Positions 46,407 through 56,271 of a DNA stretch of 64,000 nucleotides are shown here, piece by piece. Each line of letters begins with the position of its first letter. Position 1 is the stretch's first letter. The notes under the pieces are model-generated. The model worked only from the letters and a program-made list of their open reading frames with translations, was not told the origin of the DNA and searched no databases. Location: assembly GCF_003544915.1 (NCBI RefSeq), contig NZ_CP032097.1:620001-684000 (forward strand). The letters are read 5' to 3'. Source of the DNA: Arcobacter ellisii (lineage in GTDB: Bacteria > Campylobacterota > Campylobacteria > Campylobacterales > Arcobacteraceae). The translations under genes were made by a program, and so were the position numbers.

Positions 46407-47765
46407 TTATTTGTCGTCAGTAAAGTCAGCTAAGAATTGATCTTCATAGAAAGTTTTACCTAAGTGTTCACAAACTTTTTTGATATCTCTTTCTGCATTT
46501 CCTAAACAAGATGTAGCACCTGGTGATGGAGTCATATTAAAGATAATTCCTTCAAGCTCAGTAATTGAAGCTTCTCCAAGCATTAATTTTTTCTCAGTTT
46601 TATTTAAAACTTGAGGTCTAACCCCTCCAAATCCTTTTGCATATTCAATATCATCTACACTTAAAGATGGAACGATTTTTCTAGCATCTTTTACGAATAG
46701 ACCTTTATTAATTCCTGGTACTTCAAATAAGAAGTTTTTGAATACATAATTTCTAATATCTGAATCTTTTAATAAGTCCCAGAAAATTTTCATAATGCTT
46801 CCATCAAAATTCATAGTTTTTAGACATTGGAAGAATGATTTTCCACCTTTGTATCTTTCAAGAACTAATAATGCTAATGCAGTTGGTCCAAATCTTGTTT
46901 TACCTTCACAAAGGATATCTGGATCTCCATGAAGAGCAGCAAATGGTAATTTATCATTTTGAACCATGTAAACTTTACCATTTAAGTAAGTTCCATTTGT
47001 AATATAGAATGACCCTGCCATTGATAAAGAACCCATATGTTTTCCATAACCCATTTTGTGAGCTAAGAATAATGAGTGAGCACCAGCGTCAACAACAACG
47101 AAATCAGCGGTATAAACTGTACCATTTGTTGTAGTTAATTTGAATTTACTTCCAACTTTTTCAATCTCTTCAACTTCAGAATTAAAGAATACATCAGTTG
47201 TTTTAGAACTATCAGCATTTTGACCAGCTTTAACTAATTCTTTAGTCATTGCTCCAAAATCAACAGTTGTATATTGATCATCTGTTCCCATAGCAATAAT
47301 TGGTTCTGGTCTTTCTTTTGTTCTTTCTTTATCTGCCCAAACTAATAAAGGTTCTTTTTCTTTTAAAGTCTCTTTATCCCATAATTCTAAGTAAGGGAAA
47401 ATTTCTTTAAATTTGTTATATCTATCAGTTATAAATTGAACTTCTTTTTCACCAACTCCAAGAGCCATTTTTTGGTGTTTGAACATAATTTTATCTTGAA
47501 GATTATACATTAAGTTGAATTTTTCAATCATCTTAGCTGTTCTTTTTGTGATTTTAGCTTTTTCAAATGTATAATTTGTTTCAATATCTCCCACGTGAAT
47601 AGTTTGAGAGTTACTTGTACCTTTTGAATTTAATGTAGCTAAGTCTTCGTATTTTTCTAATAAACACATACTGTTTACATCAGAATATTTTGCTAACTCG
47701 AAAAATAGAGCTGCCCCAGAGATTCCTCCACCAACAATTACTACTTCATAGTGTTTTTCATTCAT
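46407..47765 (-). CDS. mqo: FAD-dependent malate:quinone oxidoreductase, Campylobacter type
   Basis: 452 residues. N-terminal FAD motif VVIVGGGISGAAL, then NSKGTSNSQTIHVGDIETNY, which is typical of the Campylobacterota Mqo-like enzymes, and a C-terminal GGVRPQVLNK and MTPSPGATSCLGNA. It is shorter than E. coli Mqo. It should oxidise malate to oxaloacetate and pass electrons to menaquinone at the inner membrane. A related 2-hydroxyacid dehydrogenase is the main alternative. It is divergent from ileS. Confidence 0.85.
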   Translation of the reverse strand: MNEKHYEVVIVGGGISGAALFFELAKYSDVNSMCLLEKYEDLATLNSKGTSNSQTIHVGDIETNYTFEKAKITKRTAKMIEKFNLMYNLQDKIMFKHQKMALGVGEKEVQFITDRYNKFKEIFPYLELWDKETLKEKEPLLVWADKERTKERPEPIIAMGTDDQYTTVDFGAMTKELVKAGQNADSSKTTDVFFNSEVEEIEKVGSKFKLTTTNGTVYTADFVVVDAGAHSLFLAHKMGYGKHMGSLSMAGSFYITNGTYLNGKVYMVQNDKLPFAALHGDPDILCEGKTRFGPTALALLVLERYKGGKSFFQCLKTMNFDGSIMKIFWDLLKDSDIRNYVFKNFLFEVPGINKGLFVKDARKIVPSLSVDDIEYAKGFGGVRPQVLNKTEKKLMLGEASITELEGIIFNMTPSPGATSCLGNAERDIKKVCEHLGKTFYEDQFLADFTDDK

Positions 47766-47928
47766 TTATCTTTCCTATGCTTTTTTGTGAAATATCTGAG
47801 GATTTTATCATATAAATTTTATATTTAACATAAATACTACACAAAATTACACAATATTAAATAAATTATAGATTTTAGTAACAAACTATTATTTATAAAT
47901 GCTAAATTTAGTTTTAAATTTAATTAGA

Positions 47929-47934
47929 TATAAT
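47929..47934 (+). promoter_or_regulatory. -10 box of ileS
   Basis: TATAAT at 47929-47934 inside an upstream in-frame extension of the ileS frame. It puts the transcript start near 47941 and so argues against the ATG at 47899 as start. Confidence 0.5.
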
Positions 47935-47985
47935 CAACGATTTAATGAAACAACAAATAAATATTTGAAAAATGAAGGTGTTATA

Positions 47986-50715
47986 ATGGATTATAAAGAG
48001 AGTTTATTACTTCCAAAAACAGATTTCCCAATGAGAGGGAATCTTCCTCAAAATGAGCCAGTGAAATATAAGCAATGGGATGACAAAAAAGTTTACGAAA
48101 AAATGAAAAAAAATAGAGTGGGGTGTCCATCATTTACACTTCACGATGGACCTCCTTATGCAAATGGGAATATTCATATTGGTCATGCTTTAAATAAAAT
48201 TCTAAAAGATATTATTAACAAATTTCATTATTTTGAAGGAAAATCAATTAGATATGTTCCAGGATGGGATTGTCATGGTTTACCAATTGAACAAAAAGTT
48301 GAAGAGAAAATTGGTAGTGAAAAGAAAAAAGAGTTACCAAAATCAAAATTAAGACAATTATGCAGAGACCACGCAACTAAATTTGTTGAAATTCAAAAAG
48401 ATGAATTCAAAAAATTAGGTGTAATTGCTGATTGGGAAAATCCATATTTAACGATGGATTTTAAATTTGAAGCTAATATTTATAGAGAATTATGTGCAAT
48501 TGCAAAACAAGGTTTATTAGTTCAAAGAAGCAAACCAGTTTATTGGTCTTGGGCTGCTCAAACTGCGTTAGCTGAAGCTGAAGTTGAGTATGAAGATAAA
48601 ACATCTCCATCAATATTTGTGGCGTTTAAACATGAAAGTATTGATGCAAGTATAATTATATGGACAACTACTCCTTGGACACTTCCAGCAAATACAGGGA
48701 TTTCATTAAATGGTGAAGAAGAGTATGTAAAAACAGCTGATAAATTTATTGTTGCAAAAAAATTATATAACTCTTTAATAGAAAGTGGAGTTATAAGTGG
48801 TGAAGTAGTTGAAACTATTAATCCAAAAGATTTAGAAAACACATTTGCAATTAATCCATTAAATGGAAGAACTTCTAAAATTGTTTTAGGTGACCATGTT
48901 ATGATGGATTCAGGAACTGGAGCAGTTCATACAGCACCAGGTCATGGAGAAGATGACTATAAAGTTGGATTAAGATATAACTTAGATGTAATTATGCCAG
49001 TTGATGCATATGGAAAATATGACGAAACAATAGTTAGAGAAAAACTATTTAAAGACACAGATAAATATTTAGGATTAAATGTATTTAAAGCAAATGAGTT
49101 AATTTTAGAAGAGTTAGGAAGTGCTTTATTAAAAAGAGTAGATATTAGACACTCTTATCCACATTGTTGGAGAACTCATACACCAATTATTTTTAGAGCA
49201 ACAAAACAATGGTTTATTTCAATAGATGATAAATATGGTAATAAAAATAATACATTAAGAGAAAATGCTTTAGAAGTTGTTGAAAATTTAAAATTCTATC
49301 CAGAGTGGGGAAGAAATAGATTAAAAGCAATGTTAGAAGGAAGACCTGATTGGTGTATTTCAAGACAAAGAGATTGGGGAGTTCCAATTGCATTTTTTAG
49401 AAATAAAAAAACTGATGAAATCATTTTTGATGAAAAAGTTTTAAATTATACAGCAATGATTTTTGAACAAAAAGGTTGTGATGCTTGGTATGATTTAGAG
49501 ATTTCTGATTTATTATATCCAGGAAGTGGATTAAATCCAAATGATTTAGAAAAAACTGTTGATATTTTAGATGTTTGGTTTGATAGTGGTTCAACACAAA
49601 ATGCAGTTTTAAGAAGTAGAAATTATGATGCGGGAACTTTCCCAGCTGATATGTATTTAGAAGGAAGTGACCAACATAGAGGTTGGTTCCAATCTTCACT
49701 TTTAACAACTTTAGCTTCAAGTGAAATTGCTCCTTATAAATCGATTTTAACACATGGATTCACTGTTGATGAAAAAGGTGAAAAAATGTCTAAATCAAAA
49801 GGAAATGTTGTTGCTCCTGATAAAGTAATCAAAGAGTACGGAAGTGAAATTTTAAGACTTTGGGTTGCTATGAGTGATTACCAATCTGATTTAAAAATCT
49901 CTGATAATATCTTAAAACAAAATGGTGAGTTATATAGAAAAATCAGAAATACTGCAAGATTCTTACTTGCAAATATTGATGATTTAGAAGAAATCATTAG
50001 TGTTGATAAAATGGGACCTTTAGATAAATGGGTTTTAAATAAAGCTAAAAAAGTATTTGATGAAATTGAAGCTGCATTTTATGCTTATGAATTCTCAAAA
50101 GGTTTAAATAAATTAAATAACTTCTTAGTTGTTGATTTATCTGGAATCTATTTAGATGTTTGTAAGGATAGATTATATTGTGATGATAAAAAAGATATTC
50201 ACAGACTTGCATCTCAAAGTGCAATGGCATTAATCGCTAAAAAATTAATCTCAACATTAGCTTGTATTTTAACTTATACAATGGATGAGTTATTAGAGTA
50301 TGCACCAGCATTTATAAAAGATGGATGTGAAGATATTTTTGATTTCAAAAAAGTTGAATTACCAGAAGTTGAATCAACTTTAAATGAAGTAGTTTTATTA
50401 ACTGCAAAAGAAAAATTCTCTGAAATCAAAGATGCTTTAAGTAAAGAAAAAGTAATCAAATCAACTTTAGAATTAATGATTTATACAAACTGTGAAGAAA
50501 TTTTAGCTTTAGATGAAGTAGAATCAAGTGATTGGTTCTTAGTAAGTTCTGTAACAAATAATAAACAAAACTCTGATATACTTGGAAGTTTCCAAATTGA
50601 TGGAAAAGATTTCGAAGTTTATAAAGCCGTAGCTCACAAATGTCCAAGATGTTGGAAATTTACAGCAACAGCTGAAGAAACTCTTTGTAATAGATGTGAA
50701 GACGTTTTAAAATAG
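47986..50715 (+). CDS. ileS: Isoleucyl-tRNA synthetase
   Basis: 909 residues from the ATG at 47986 (AAGG upstream). A frame open from 47899 would add 29 residues but spans a -10 box and is not conserved in type. HIGH is seen in NIHIGHALNK, the editing domain in the middle (TTPWTLPANT, MDSGTGAVHTAPGHG), KMSKS in EKMSKSKGN, and a C-terminal zinc-binding CPRCW-CNRC pair. It charges tRNA-Ile and edits Val. The bacterial, zinc-bearing type is the one normal for this group. Confidence 0.98.
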   Translation: MDYKESLLLPKTDFPMRGNLPQNEPVKYKQWDDKKVYEKMKKNRVGCPSFTLHDGPPYANGNIHIGHALNKILKDIINKFHYFEGKSIRYVPGWDCHGLPIEQKVEEKIGSEKKKELPKSKLRQLCRDHATKFVEIQKDEFKKLGVIADWENPYLTMDFKFEANIYRELCAIAKQGLLVQRSKPVYWSWAAQTALAEAEVEYEDKTSPSIFVAFKHESIDASIIIWTTTPWTLPANTGISLNGEEEYVKTADKFIVAKKLYNSLIESGVISGEVVETINPKDLENTFAINPLNGRTSKIVLGDHVMMDSGTGAVHTAPGHGEDDYKVGLRYNLDVIMPVDAYGKYDETIVREKLFKDTDKYLGLNVFKANELILEELGSALLKRVDIRHSYPHCWRTHTPIIFRATKQWFISIDDKYGNKNNTLRENALEVVENLKFYPEWGRNRLKAMLEGRPDWCISRQRDWGVPIAFFRNKKTDEIIFDEKVLNYTAMIFEQKGCDAWYDLEISDLLYPGSGLNPNDLEKTVDILDVWFDSGSTQNAVLRSRNYDAGTFPADMYLEGSDQHRGWFQSSLLTTLASSEIAPYKSILTHGFTVDEKGEKMSKSKGNVVAPDKVIKEYGSEILRLWVAMSDYQSDLKISDNILKQNGELYRKIRNTARFLLANIDDLEEIISVDKMGPLDKWVLNKAKKVFDEIEAAFYAYEFSKGLNKLNNFLVVDLSGIYLDVCKDRLYCDDKKDIHRLASQSAMALIAKKLISTLACILTYTMDELLEYAPAFIKDGCEDIFDFKKVELPEVESTLNEVVLLTAKEKFSEIKDALSKEKVIKSTLELMIYTNCEEILALDEVESSDWFLVSSVTNNKQNSDILGSFQIDGKDFEVYKAVAHKCPRCWKFTATAEETLCNRCEDVLK

Positions 50716-50722
50716 GAAAATA

Positions 50723-50839
50723 ATGTTTCAAGAAGAAGTAACACTTTCTTTTATATTTCAAACAATAGCTGTAATTTTAGTAATTACAGCTGTTGGAATA
50801 TATTTTGTAAAGAAAAAAGCAAAAGAGGTAAAAAAATAA
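50723..50839 (+). CDS. 38-residue single-span membrane microprotein between ileS and nfuA-like gene
   Basis: Open frame ATG at 50723 to TAA at 50839, with AGGA nine bases before the start and the stop directly against the next gene's ATG. It encodes an acidic N terminus (FQEEVTLSF), one hydrophobic span (about residues 8-28) and a basic lysine-rich tail (VKKKAKEVKK), so a positive-inside rule places the C terminus in the cytoplasm. The tight packing in the ileS operon argues it is translated. Function not recognised. Confidence 0.7.
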   Translation: MFQEEVTLSFIFQTIAVILVITAVGIYFVKKKAKEVKK

Positions 50840-51118
50840 ATGATGCCATTTTCTGATGAAGATTTACAAGCACCAGTAAGTTCAATTATTGAAAATAAAA
50901 TTGCTCCAATGTTAGCAAGAGATGGAGGAGCAATTAAACTTTTAGATATAAAAAATGCAAAAGTTTATGTTCAATTACAAGGTGCATGTGTTGGTTGTAG
51001 TGCAAGTGGAAGTACTTTAAAATATATTGTTGAAAAAGAGTTAAAAGCTGCAATACATCCAGATTTAGGAATTGTTAATGTACCACAAGGTATGGAAAAT
51101 AAATTAGAGGAATTATAA
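50840..51118 (+). CDS. NifU-type iron-sulfur scaffold protein (NfuA-like, C-terminal domain only)
   Basis: 92 residues. The NifU C-terminal domain with C50 and C53 in GACVGCSASG, which bind a [4Fe-4S] cluster between two subunits for transfer to client proteins. VSSIIENKIAPMLARDGGAI is the usual start. Two ATG codons in a row begin the frame. It sits between the microprotein and a tetratricopeptide-like gene in a string that leads to murE. Confidence 0.92.
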   Translation: MMPFSDEDLQAPVSSIIENKIAPMLARDGGAIKLLDIKNAKVYVQLQGACVGCSASGSTLKYIVEKELKAAIHPDLGIVNVPQGMENKLEEL

Positions 51119-51120
51119 TA

Positions 51121-51714
51121 ATGATAAACGAGAATAGGTTATTAAATGAGGCAAATTCACTTTTTGTTCAAAAGAAGTTTGATGAAGCTTTATTTTTATA
51201 TTCACAACTATCATCAAACTTTCCACAAAACAAAGAGTATAAAGTGTACGCACTTTTTTGTGATATTGCAACTGAAGATGTTCAAAAAGCAATGTCATTA
51301 TTTGACTATTTTAGTATAATCAAAGATGAAAATTTAGATGAAGCTATAAAATATGTTGAAGATGTAATTAATGCATATGATGGTGATATAGATAAGATGA
51401 TGGAAATTCTAAAAGATTTAAGTACATCAACTGTTGAATCACTTGATGCAATTAGATATGACGATTTTAAAAAATTAATAGAATCAAGAGGTTCTTTTAG
51501 AATTGCTTTTGAAGATATAATGTTTTCAACAAAAGTTGCAATTGAAAATAAAGATGATTTTTTTGATTTTGTTACAAAGTTGATTGACAATGATTTTAAC
51601 ACAACAGCTTATTCATATTTAGATGGATTTAATGAATATTTTTCATATGATAAAGAGATTGAAAAATTATATAAAAAATTAGAAGAGAAAAACCTTGCAA
51701 CTAATCATAAATAA
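51121..51714 (+). CDS. Uncharacterised protein with TPR-like N terminus
   Basis: 197 residues, not recognised as a named family. The first 60 residues look like two helical repeats of the TPR sort (LLNEANSLFVQKKFDEALFLYSQL). The rest is acidic and helical, with no signal peptide or membrane span, so it is likely cytoplasmic. It follows the NfuA-like gene by 2 nt and overlaps murE by 20 nt, so it is translationally coupled to murE. No function can be given; protein-protein contact is likely. Confidence 0.75.
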   Translation: MINENRLLNEANSLFVQKKFDEALFLYSQLSSNFPQNKEYKVYALFCDIATEDVQKAMSLFDYFSIIKDENLDEAIKYVEDVINAYDGDIDKMMEILKDLSTSTVESLDAIRYDDFKKLIESRGSFRIAFEDIMFSTKVAIENKDDFFDFVTKLIDNDFNTTAYSYLDGFNEYFSYDKEIEKLYKKLEEKNLATNHK

Positions 51715-52981
51715 TAGAGTTTATACTGATAATTCAAATGAAGTAGATGAAAATTCTGTTTTTGTTGTTTCAAAACAGAATGAAAAATTTAAACAAAGTG
51801 CAATTGATAATGGATGCCGTGAGATAATAACTGCAAGTGAATTAAAAAATCATTTGGATATGTCATCTATCAAAGTTATTGGAATTACTGGAACAAATGG
51901 AAAAACTACAACAGCAGCAGCTATTTATTCTATTTTATTAGATTTAGGGTATAAAGTTGCACTTCAAGGTACACGAGGTTTTTTCATAAATGATGAAAGA
52001 GTTGAAGAATACTCTTTAACAACTCCTGTTCAACTTGGAAACTTTGCTCACATTCAAAAAGCTATACAAAATGGTTGTAATTTTTTTGTGATGGAAGTAA
52101 GTTCTCATGCGATTGAACAAAAAAGAATTGAAGGTTTGGAGTTTGCTTTAAAAATTCATACAAATATAACAAGAGACCATCTTGATTATCACAAAACTAT
52201 TGAAGAGTATGTAAGAGTTAAAAACTCTTTTTTTGAAGATGAATCCCCAAAACTTATAAATAAAGATGACCCAAAAGTAGTATGTAATCCAAAAAATGGA
52301 TTTGCATACTCTTTGGAAAATCCATCAACATATAAAGTTGATGCATACTCTTTTAAAAATGGTATGCATGTAATGTTTAATCATTTTGGAAAACATTTCT
52401 CTTTTTCATCAATGATGATGGGAATTTTTAATGTTTATAATTTAATGGCAGCTGTTGCAGCAGTTCATATAACTACAAAAAAACCTTTAGAAGAGATTTG
52501 TGAAGCTCTTGAAGGATTTGGTGGAGTTAGTGGAAGAATGGAAACAATTAGTGTAAATCCATTAGTTATAGTTGATTTTGCTCACACTCCTGATGGAATG
52601 GATGAGGTTTTAAAAAGTTTTAATGAAAAAGATATTATTTGTGTGTTTGGTGCAGGTGGAGATAGAGATAAACTTAAACGTCCATTGATGGGAACTGTTG
52701 CAGCAAAATATTCAAAACATATTATTGTAACAAGTGATAATCCAAGATTTGAAGACCCAGATATGATTATTGAAGATATATTAGCTGGAATTAAAAATCA
52801 TCCAAGTGTTTTAGTTGAAATAAATAGAAAAGAGGCCATTAAAAAAGCAATTGATATGGCTGATGAGAATAGTGTTGTTTTAATTCTTGGAAAGGGTGAT
52901 GAATCAACACAAATAATTTACGATAAAAAATTCCCTTTTTCTGATAAAGAAGAAGTTTTAAAGATTTTAAATAAAGAGTAA
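51695..52981 (+). CDS. murE: UDP-MurNAc-tripeptide synthetase, meso-diaminopimelate-adding
   Basis: 428 residues, slightly short for MurE because the N-terminal UDP-binding domain is reduced. ATP-binding GTNGKTT at 66-72, LTTPVQLGNF, MEVSSHAIEQ and the DNPR motif (TSDNPRFEDP) are present; DNPR marks the enzymes that add meso-DAP rather than Lys. It acts in cytoplasmic peptidoglycan precursor synthesis. The start overlaps the upstream gene by 20 nt. Confidence 0.95.
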   Translation: MQLIINNRVYTDNSNEVDENSVFVVSKQNEKFKQSAIDNGCREIITASELKNHLDMSSIKVIGITGTNGKTTTAAAIYSILLDLGYKVALQGTRGFFINDERVEEYSLTTPVQLGNFAHIQKAIQNGCNFFVMEVSSHAIEQKRIEGLEFALKIHTNITRDHLDYHKTIEEYVRVKNSFFEDESPKLINKDDPKVVCNPKNGFAYSLENPSTYKVDAYSFKNGMHVMFNHFGKHFSFSSMMMGIFNVYNLMAAVAAVHITTKKPLEEICEALEGFGGVSGRMETISVNPLVIVDFAHTPDGMDEVLKSFNEKDIICVFGAGGDRDKLKRPLMGTVAAKYSKHIIVTSDNPRFEDPDMIIEDILAGIKNHPSVLVEINRKEAIKKAIDMADENSVVLILGKGDESTQIIYDKKFPFSDKEEVLKILNKE

Positions 52982-52992
52982 AAACTCTTTAT
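52971..52992. terminator. Bidirectional hairpin between murE and the convergent operon
   Basis: Perfect 9-bp stem ATAAAGAGT/ACTCTTTAT (52971-52979, 52984-52992), loop of 4 nt, spanning the murE stop codon and lying 4 nt from the stop of the opposite gene. Confidence 0.65.
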
Positions 52993-52996
52993 TTAA

Positions 52997-53557
52997 TCAA
53001 ACTGCTCCCATAAGAGCTTTTTTTGTATTTCCTATTAAAGCTAACATTTCATCATAAGTTTTATTAACTTCTTCTTTTTCTAAATTTGCTAATTCATCAT
53101 AAATTGCAACTAATTTATCTTCATTTGAAAGTTTTTTCAAATCACCTTTTTCTAGTGATAAAAAATCTAAAACTTCATTCCATACTGAATTTTCATATAA
53201 CATAATTGCATTAAATTTTATACCTTCGTATTCAAAAATCCCATTTCCATCTAAATCAATAACATAAAGTACGATGATAGAATCTTTGTCAAAGAAAGTT
53301 TTATATTTTTCAAAAAATGCTTCAAAATAGTTAAATGTTTCTAACTCACAAGCAAAAAATTTAACTTTGTCATTTTCACTTATCATAATCACTTGTTTTG
53401 CTTGAGCTTTTGGAGGCATGATTTTTGTTTCTGAAAGTTTTTTACCCTCTTCAATAATTAATGCTCCTCTATAAGCATTTAAAGAAGATGAAATAGAACC
53501 ATTAAAAGATGGTTGCCATTCAAGTTTGTTTGTTTTGATGTATTCATTTGGTGTCAT
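52997..53557 (-). CDS. Uncharacterised protein with an EF-hand-like loop
   Basis: 186 residues from the ATG at 53557 (AAGGA eight bases upstream); the frame can extend 10 residues further but without a good site. No signal peptide or membrane span. A DLDGNGIFEYEG stretch near residue 115 resembles an EF-hand loop but lacks the final Glu. No family recognised. It is the last gene of a run of six on this strand starting with the MoxR ATPase, 33 nt after the histidine kinase. Confidence 0.7.
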   Translation of the reverse strand: MTPNEYIKTNKLEWQPSFNGSISSSLNAYRGALIIEEGKKLSETKIMPPKAQAKQVIMISENDKVKFFACELETFNYFEAFFEKYKTFFDKDSIIVLYVIDLDGNGIFEYEGIKFNAIMLYENSVWNEVLDFLSLEKGDLKKLSNEDKLVAIYDELANLEKEEVNKTYDEMLALIGNTKKALMGAV

Positions 53558-53590
53558 AGAAAATCCTTTTTTAAGGATTTTATGCAATTT

Positions 53591-54949
53591 TTATTCCGTA
53601 GTTGAAATTTTATTTAAAGGAATAGTTATTGTAAAAAGTGCTCCAGTGTAATTTTCATTTTTATAATTAAAATCTACAGTTGCTGCTTTTATTGTTCCTT
53701 TTAGGTGTTTTGAAATTATCTCTTTTGACATATAAAGACCAATCCCAGTACCTTTATCTTCACTTTTTGTTGTGAAATAGGGTTCAAAAATTCTATCTAT
53801 AATTTCACTTGAGATTCCTCCTGCATTATCTTTTAGCTCTATTATTAAATTGTCTTCAACTTTTTTAATATCAATAAATATATATTTATTTGTGTTGATA
53901 TTTTCAAAGGCATCTATTGAGTTATTAATCAAATTAATTAAAACTTGAATAATTTCACTTTCATAACTATCAAATTCTATCTCTTGGTCATTTTGAACTA
54001 TTTTTATATCTCTTATTTTTAATCTTGAATCTATAAGTTTTATTGTTTTGTCAATTAAAGTTTTTGTATTAATGCTACTTTTTGGATTATCTTTTTTAAA
54101 GAAATTTTTAAAATCATCTATTGTTTTAGATAGATATTGAGCATTTGCATTTATGTTATCTAAAGATTGTTTTTCATAATCTTCATTTGAAATATTTAAC
54201 TCTTTTTGTAATTTCATTCCTGTTGAAAGAGTTGAAATTACAGATAAAGGTTGTCTCCATTGATGAGCAATATTTGCAATCATTTCTCCCATAGAAGCTA
54301 GTTTTGATTGTTGGATTAGTAACTCTTCTTGAGATTTTATTTGATTTTGTTTTTCTATTTCTTCTGTTATATCTTGAATCACTCCAAGAACACCAATTAC
54401 AGAACCATTTTTATCAAATAATGGAACTTTTGAAGTATTTAAAATTTTAAGGGTTTTATCTTTTGGTGTGATTGTTTCAATATAGTTTAATTTAGGTTGT
54501 TTTGTACTCATTACAAGCATATCATCACTTATATAATCCTCTTTTTCATTAATAGCAAAATTAGAATCAGTCTTTCCTAATAATTCATCTTTTGATTTTA
54601 GATTCATTAATTCTAAAAATTGAGTATTACATCCAAGATAAACACCTTTTTTACTTTTCCAAAAGATTATTACAGGTGCATTTTCCAGCACTTTTTCAAG
54701 TAGTTCATTTGCTTTGGCTAATTTATCTCTTTCTTCTTCCACATAAGAAAATAGTTTTTTTGATAAGAGATATAAAAGAATTGAAGATAGACTTATGAAA
54801 AACCAACCTTTGATTGTTTGTAAAAATTGTAATTTTTCTAAATCTTTAACTAAAATATTTATTATAGAATCAGAAAAATAAATCCATAACAAACTAAATA
54901 GAAAATATATTAAAGTAATTTTTAGTGGTAAAGATATATTTTTAAACAT
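53591..54949 (-). CDS. PAS-domain sensor histidine kinase (HQWRQPL type)
   Basis: 452 residues from the ATG at 54949 (AGAGGA six bases upstream) rather than the longer frame to 54967. Two membrane segments (about 10-30 and 47-65), a PAS domain (about 85-195), H229 in IAHQWRQPL and an ATP-binding core with INNSIDAF, DNAGGI and GTGIGLYMSK. No response regulator gene is adjacent. It follows the VWA gene of the MoxR operon, so it may report envelope or metabolic state linked to that complex. Confidence 0.9.
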   Translation of the reverse strand: MFKNISLPLKITLIYFLFSLLWIYFSDSIINILVKDLEKLQFLQTIKGWFFISLSSILLYLLSKKLFSYVEEERDKLAKANELLEKVLENAPVIIFWKSKKGVYLGCNTQFLELMNLKSKDELLGKTDSNFAINEKEDYISDDMLVMSTKQPKLNYIETITPKDKTLKILNTSKVPLFDKNGSVIGVLGVIQDITEEIEKQNQIKSQEELLIQQSKLASMGEMIANIAHQWRQPLSVISTLSTGMKLQKELNISNEDYEKQSLDNINANAQYLSKTIDDFKNFFKKDNPKSSINTKTLIDKTIKLIDSRLKIRDIKIVQNDQEIEFDSYESEIIQVLINLINNSIDAFENINTNKYIFIDIKKVEDNLIIELKDNAGGISSEIIDRIFEPYFTTKSEDKGTGIGLYMSKEIISKHLKGTIKAATVDFNYKNENYTGALFTITIPLNKISTTE

Positions 54950-54980
54950 TTTGATTCCTCTTATCATATTATAACCTTTT

Positions 54981-55883
54981 TTACTCTTTATTCCTTAAAT
55001 ATATGAATATAATTAAACATAAAACAGCAAGGAAAAGTGGATAGAAGAATAAATAATCTTTTAGAACAATTTTATTTTGCTCAATTTGTGATTTTTCTAA
55101 TTTATTGATATCTTCATAAATAAAAACTAAATCTTCTTTTGAGTAGGCTGTATAAGCTTTTGCTTTAGATTCAATTGCTAAAGAGTTTAAAATAGAGTTG
55201 TTAAAATTTCCAATTCCAATAGTATAAACTTTTATACTATATTTTTTTAATAATTTTATTACTATTTCAAGAGGAATTGAACTAGAATTATCTTCTCCAT
55301 CACTTAATAAAATTATGATATTTGATTTAGCTTTTTTATCTTTTAGAATATTTATACCAGAAGCCACTGAATCAATCAAAGCAGTATTTTTCCCTGCCAT
55401 TCCAACATCTAAATAATCAATTATTTGTTTTTGAGCCTCTTTATCAAAACTAAGTGGACTTGAAATTAATACAGAATCTCCAAATAAAATAATACCAATA
55501 TTGTCAGCAACTCTTTTGCTTATAAAATCTTTTACTATCTCTTTTACAACATCAAAACGATTCTTTTCATTATTTTCATCCAAATCCATTTCATACATTG
55601 AAAAACTTGCGTCTAAATTTAAAATAATATTTATTCCATCATTTTTTAAATTAACTGTATCATTTATTTTAATTGGACTACAAAGAGCTATGATTGAAAA
55701 AATAATCACAAGATATTTTAAGATATTAGTAAATAGAGTTGATTTTTGATTTACTTTTTGAAAAATATTTAGATGAGGAATTAAATATGAAGGAGATTTT
55801 GCTCTACAAAAAAATGAACAAAACATAAATAAAAGAATTAATAATAAAAAATATGGATATTCAAAAGTAAAGTTATTAAACAT
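54981..55883 (-). CDS. BatA-like membrane protein with von Willebrand factor A domain
   Basis: 300 residues. Membrane segments at the N terminus (about 9-25 and 52-70) and at the C terminus (about 276-296) flank a VWA domain with an intact MIDAS: D91-S95 (DASFS), a Thr in GKNTALID and Asp in LLSDGEDN. BatA-type proteins work with MoxR ATPases. It overlaps the upstream 131-residue gene by 8 nt and is followed by a histidine kinase. Confidence 0.88.
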   Translation of the reverse strand: MFNNFTFEYPYFLLLILLFMFCSFFCRAKSPSYLIPHLNIFQKVNQKSTLFTNILKYLVIIFSIIALCSPIKINDTVNLKNDGINIILNLDASFSMYEMDLDENNEKNRFDVVKEIVKDFISKRVADNIGIILFGDSVLISSPLSFDKEAQKQIIDYLDVGMAGKNTALIDSVASGINILKDKKAKSNIIILLSDGEDNSSSIPLEIVIKLLKKYSIKVYTIGIGNFNNSILNSLAIESKAKAYTAYSKEDLVFIYEDINKLEKSQIEQNKIVLKDYLFFYPLFLAVLCLIIFIYLRNKE

Positions 55884-56271
55884 CTAAAGAATCCATAAAA
55901 ACTAAAAATTTTGCTTTGATTGTTTCATCTATTTTTTCAACATTTTTTTTGTATTTATATTTTTCAAGCTCTTCTATTAGTTCATTTGCCAATTTTTTTT
56001 CTCTTTCATTTGTAGTTATTAGTCTTGAATATTTTGTAATAACATAAGCAGATTTTTTAGAATCACTAAAATCAATATTTTTTAAAATTTCAAAATAGAT
56101 TTTTCTTGGACTTTTTTTTCTATTTTTAAAAAATTTAATTAGAAAAAAAATTAGAGTTGTTAAAATTAAAATAGCTAAAAAAATTAAAAATGAAAATATA
56201 AATATTGAGTTATCAGGAATTTTTTCCAACTCTTTTATATCATTTAGTTTTGATAAAAGTTCTTCTTTCAT
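55876..56271 (-). CDS. Single-span membrane protein of the MoxR-BatA operon (DUF4381-like)
   Basis: 131 residues. One transmembrane segment (about 23-47) followed by a basic cytoplasmic helix-rich part (KNRKKSPRKIYFEILKNI). Its position between the DUF58 and VWA genes and its size match the small DUF4381-type protein of such operons, but the sequence alone is too plain for a firm family call. It overlaps both neighbours (4 and 8 nt). Confidence 0.7.
   Translation of the reverse strand: MKEELLSKLNDIKELEKIPDNSIFIFSFLIFLAILILTTLIFFLIKFFKNRKKSPRKIYFEILKNIDFSDSKKSAYVITKYSRLITTNEREKKLANELIEELEKYKYKKNVEKIDETIKAKFLVFMDSLDV

Noticed and set aside
47899-47985. N-terminal extension of ileS
   Set aside because: The stretch contains a -10 box and the conserved IleRS start is at 47986 with its own ribosome binding site.
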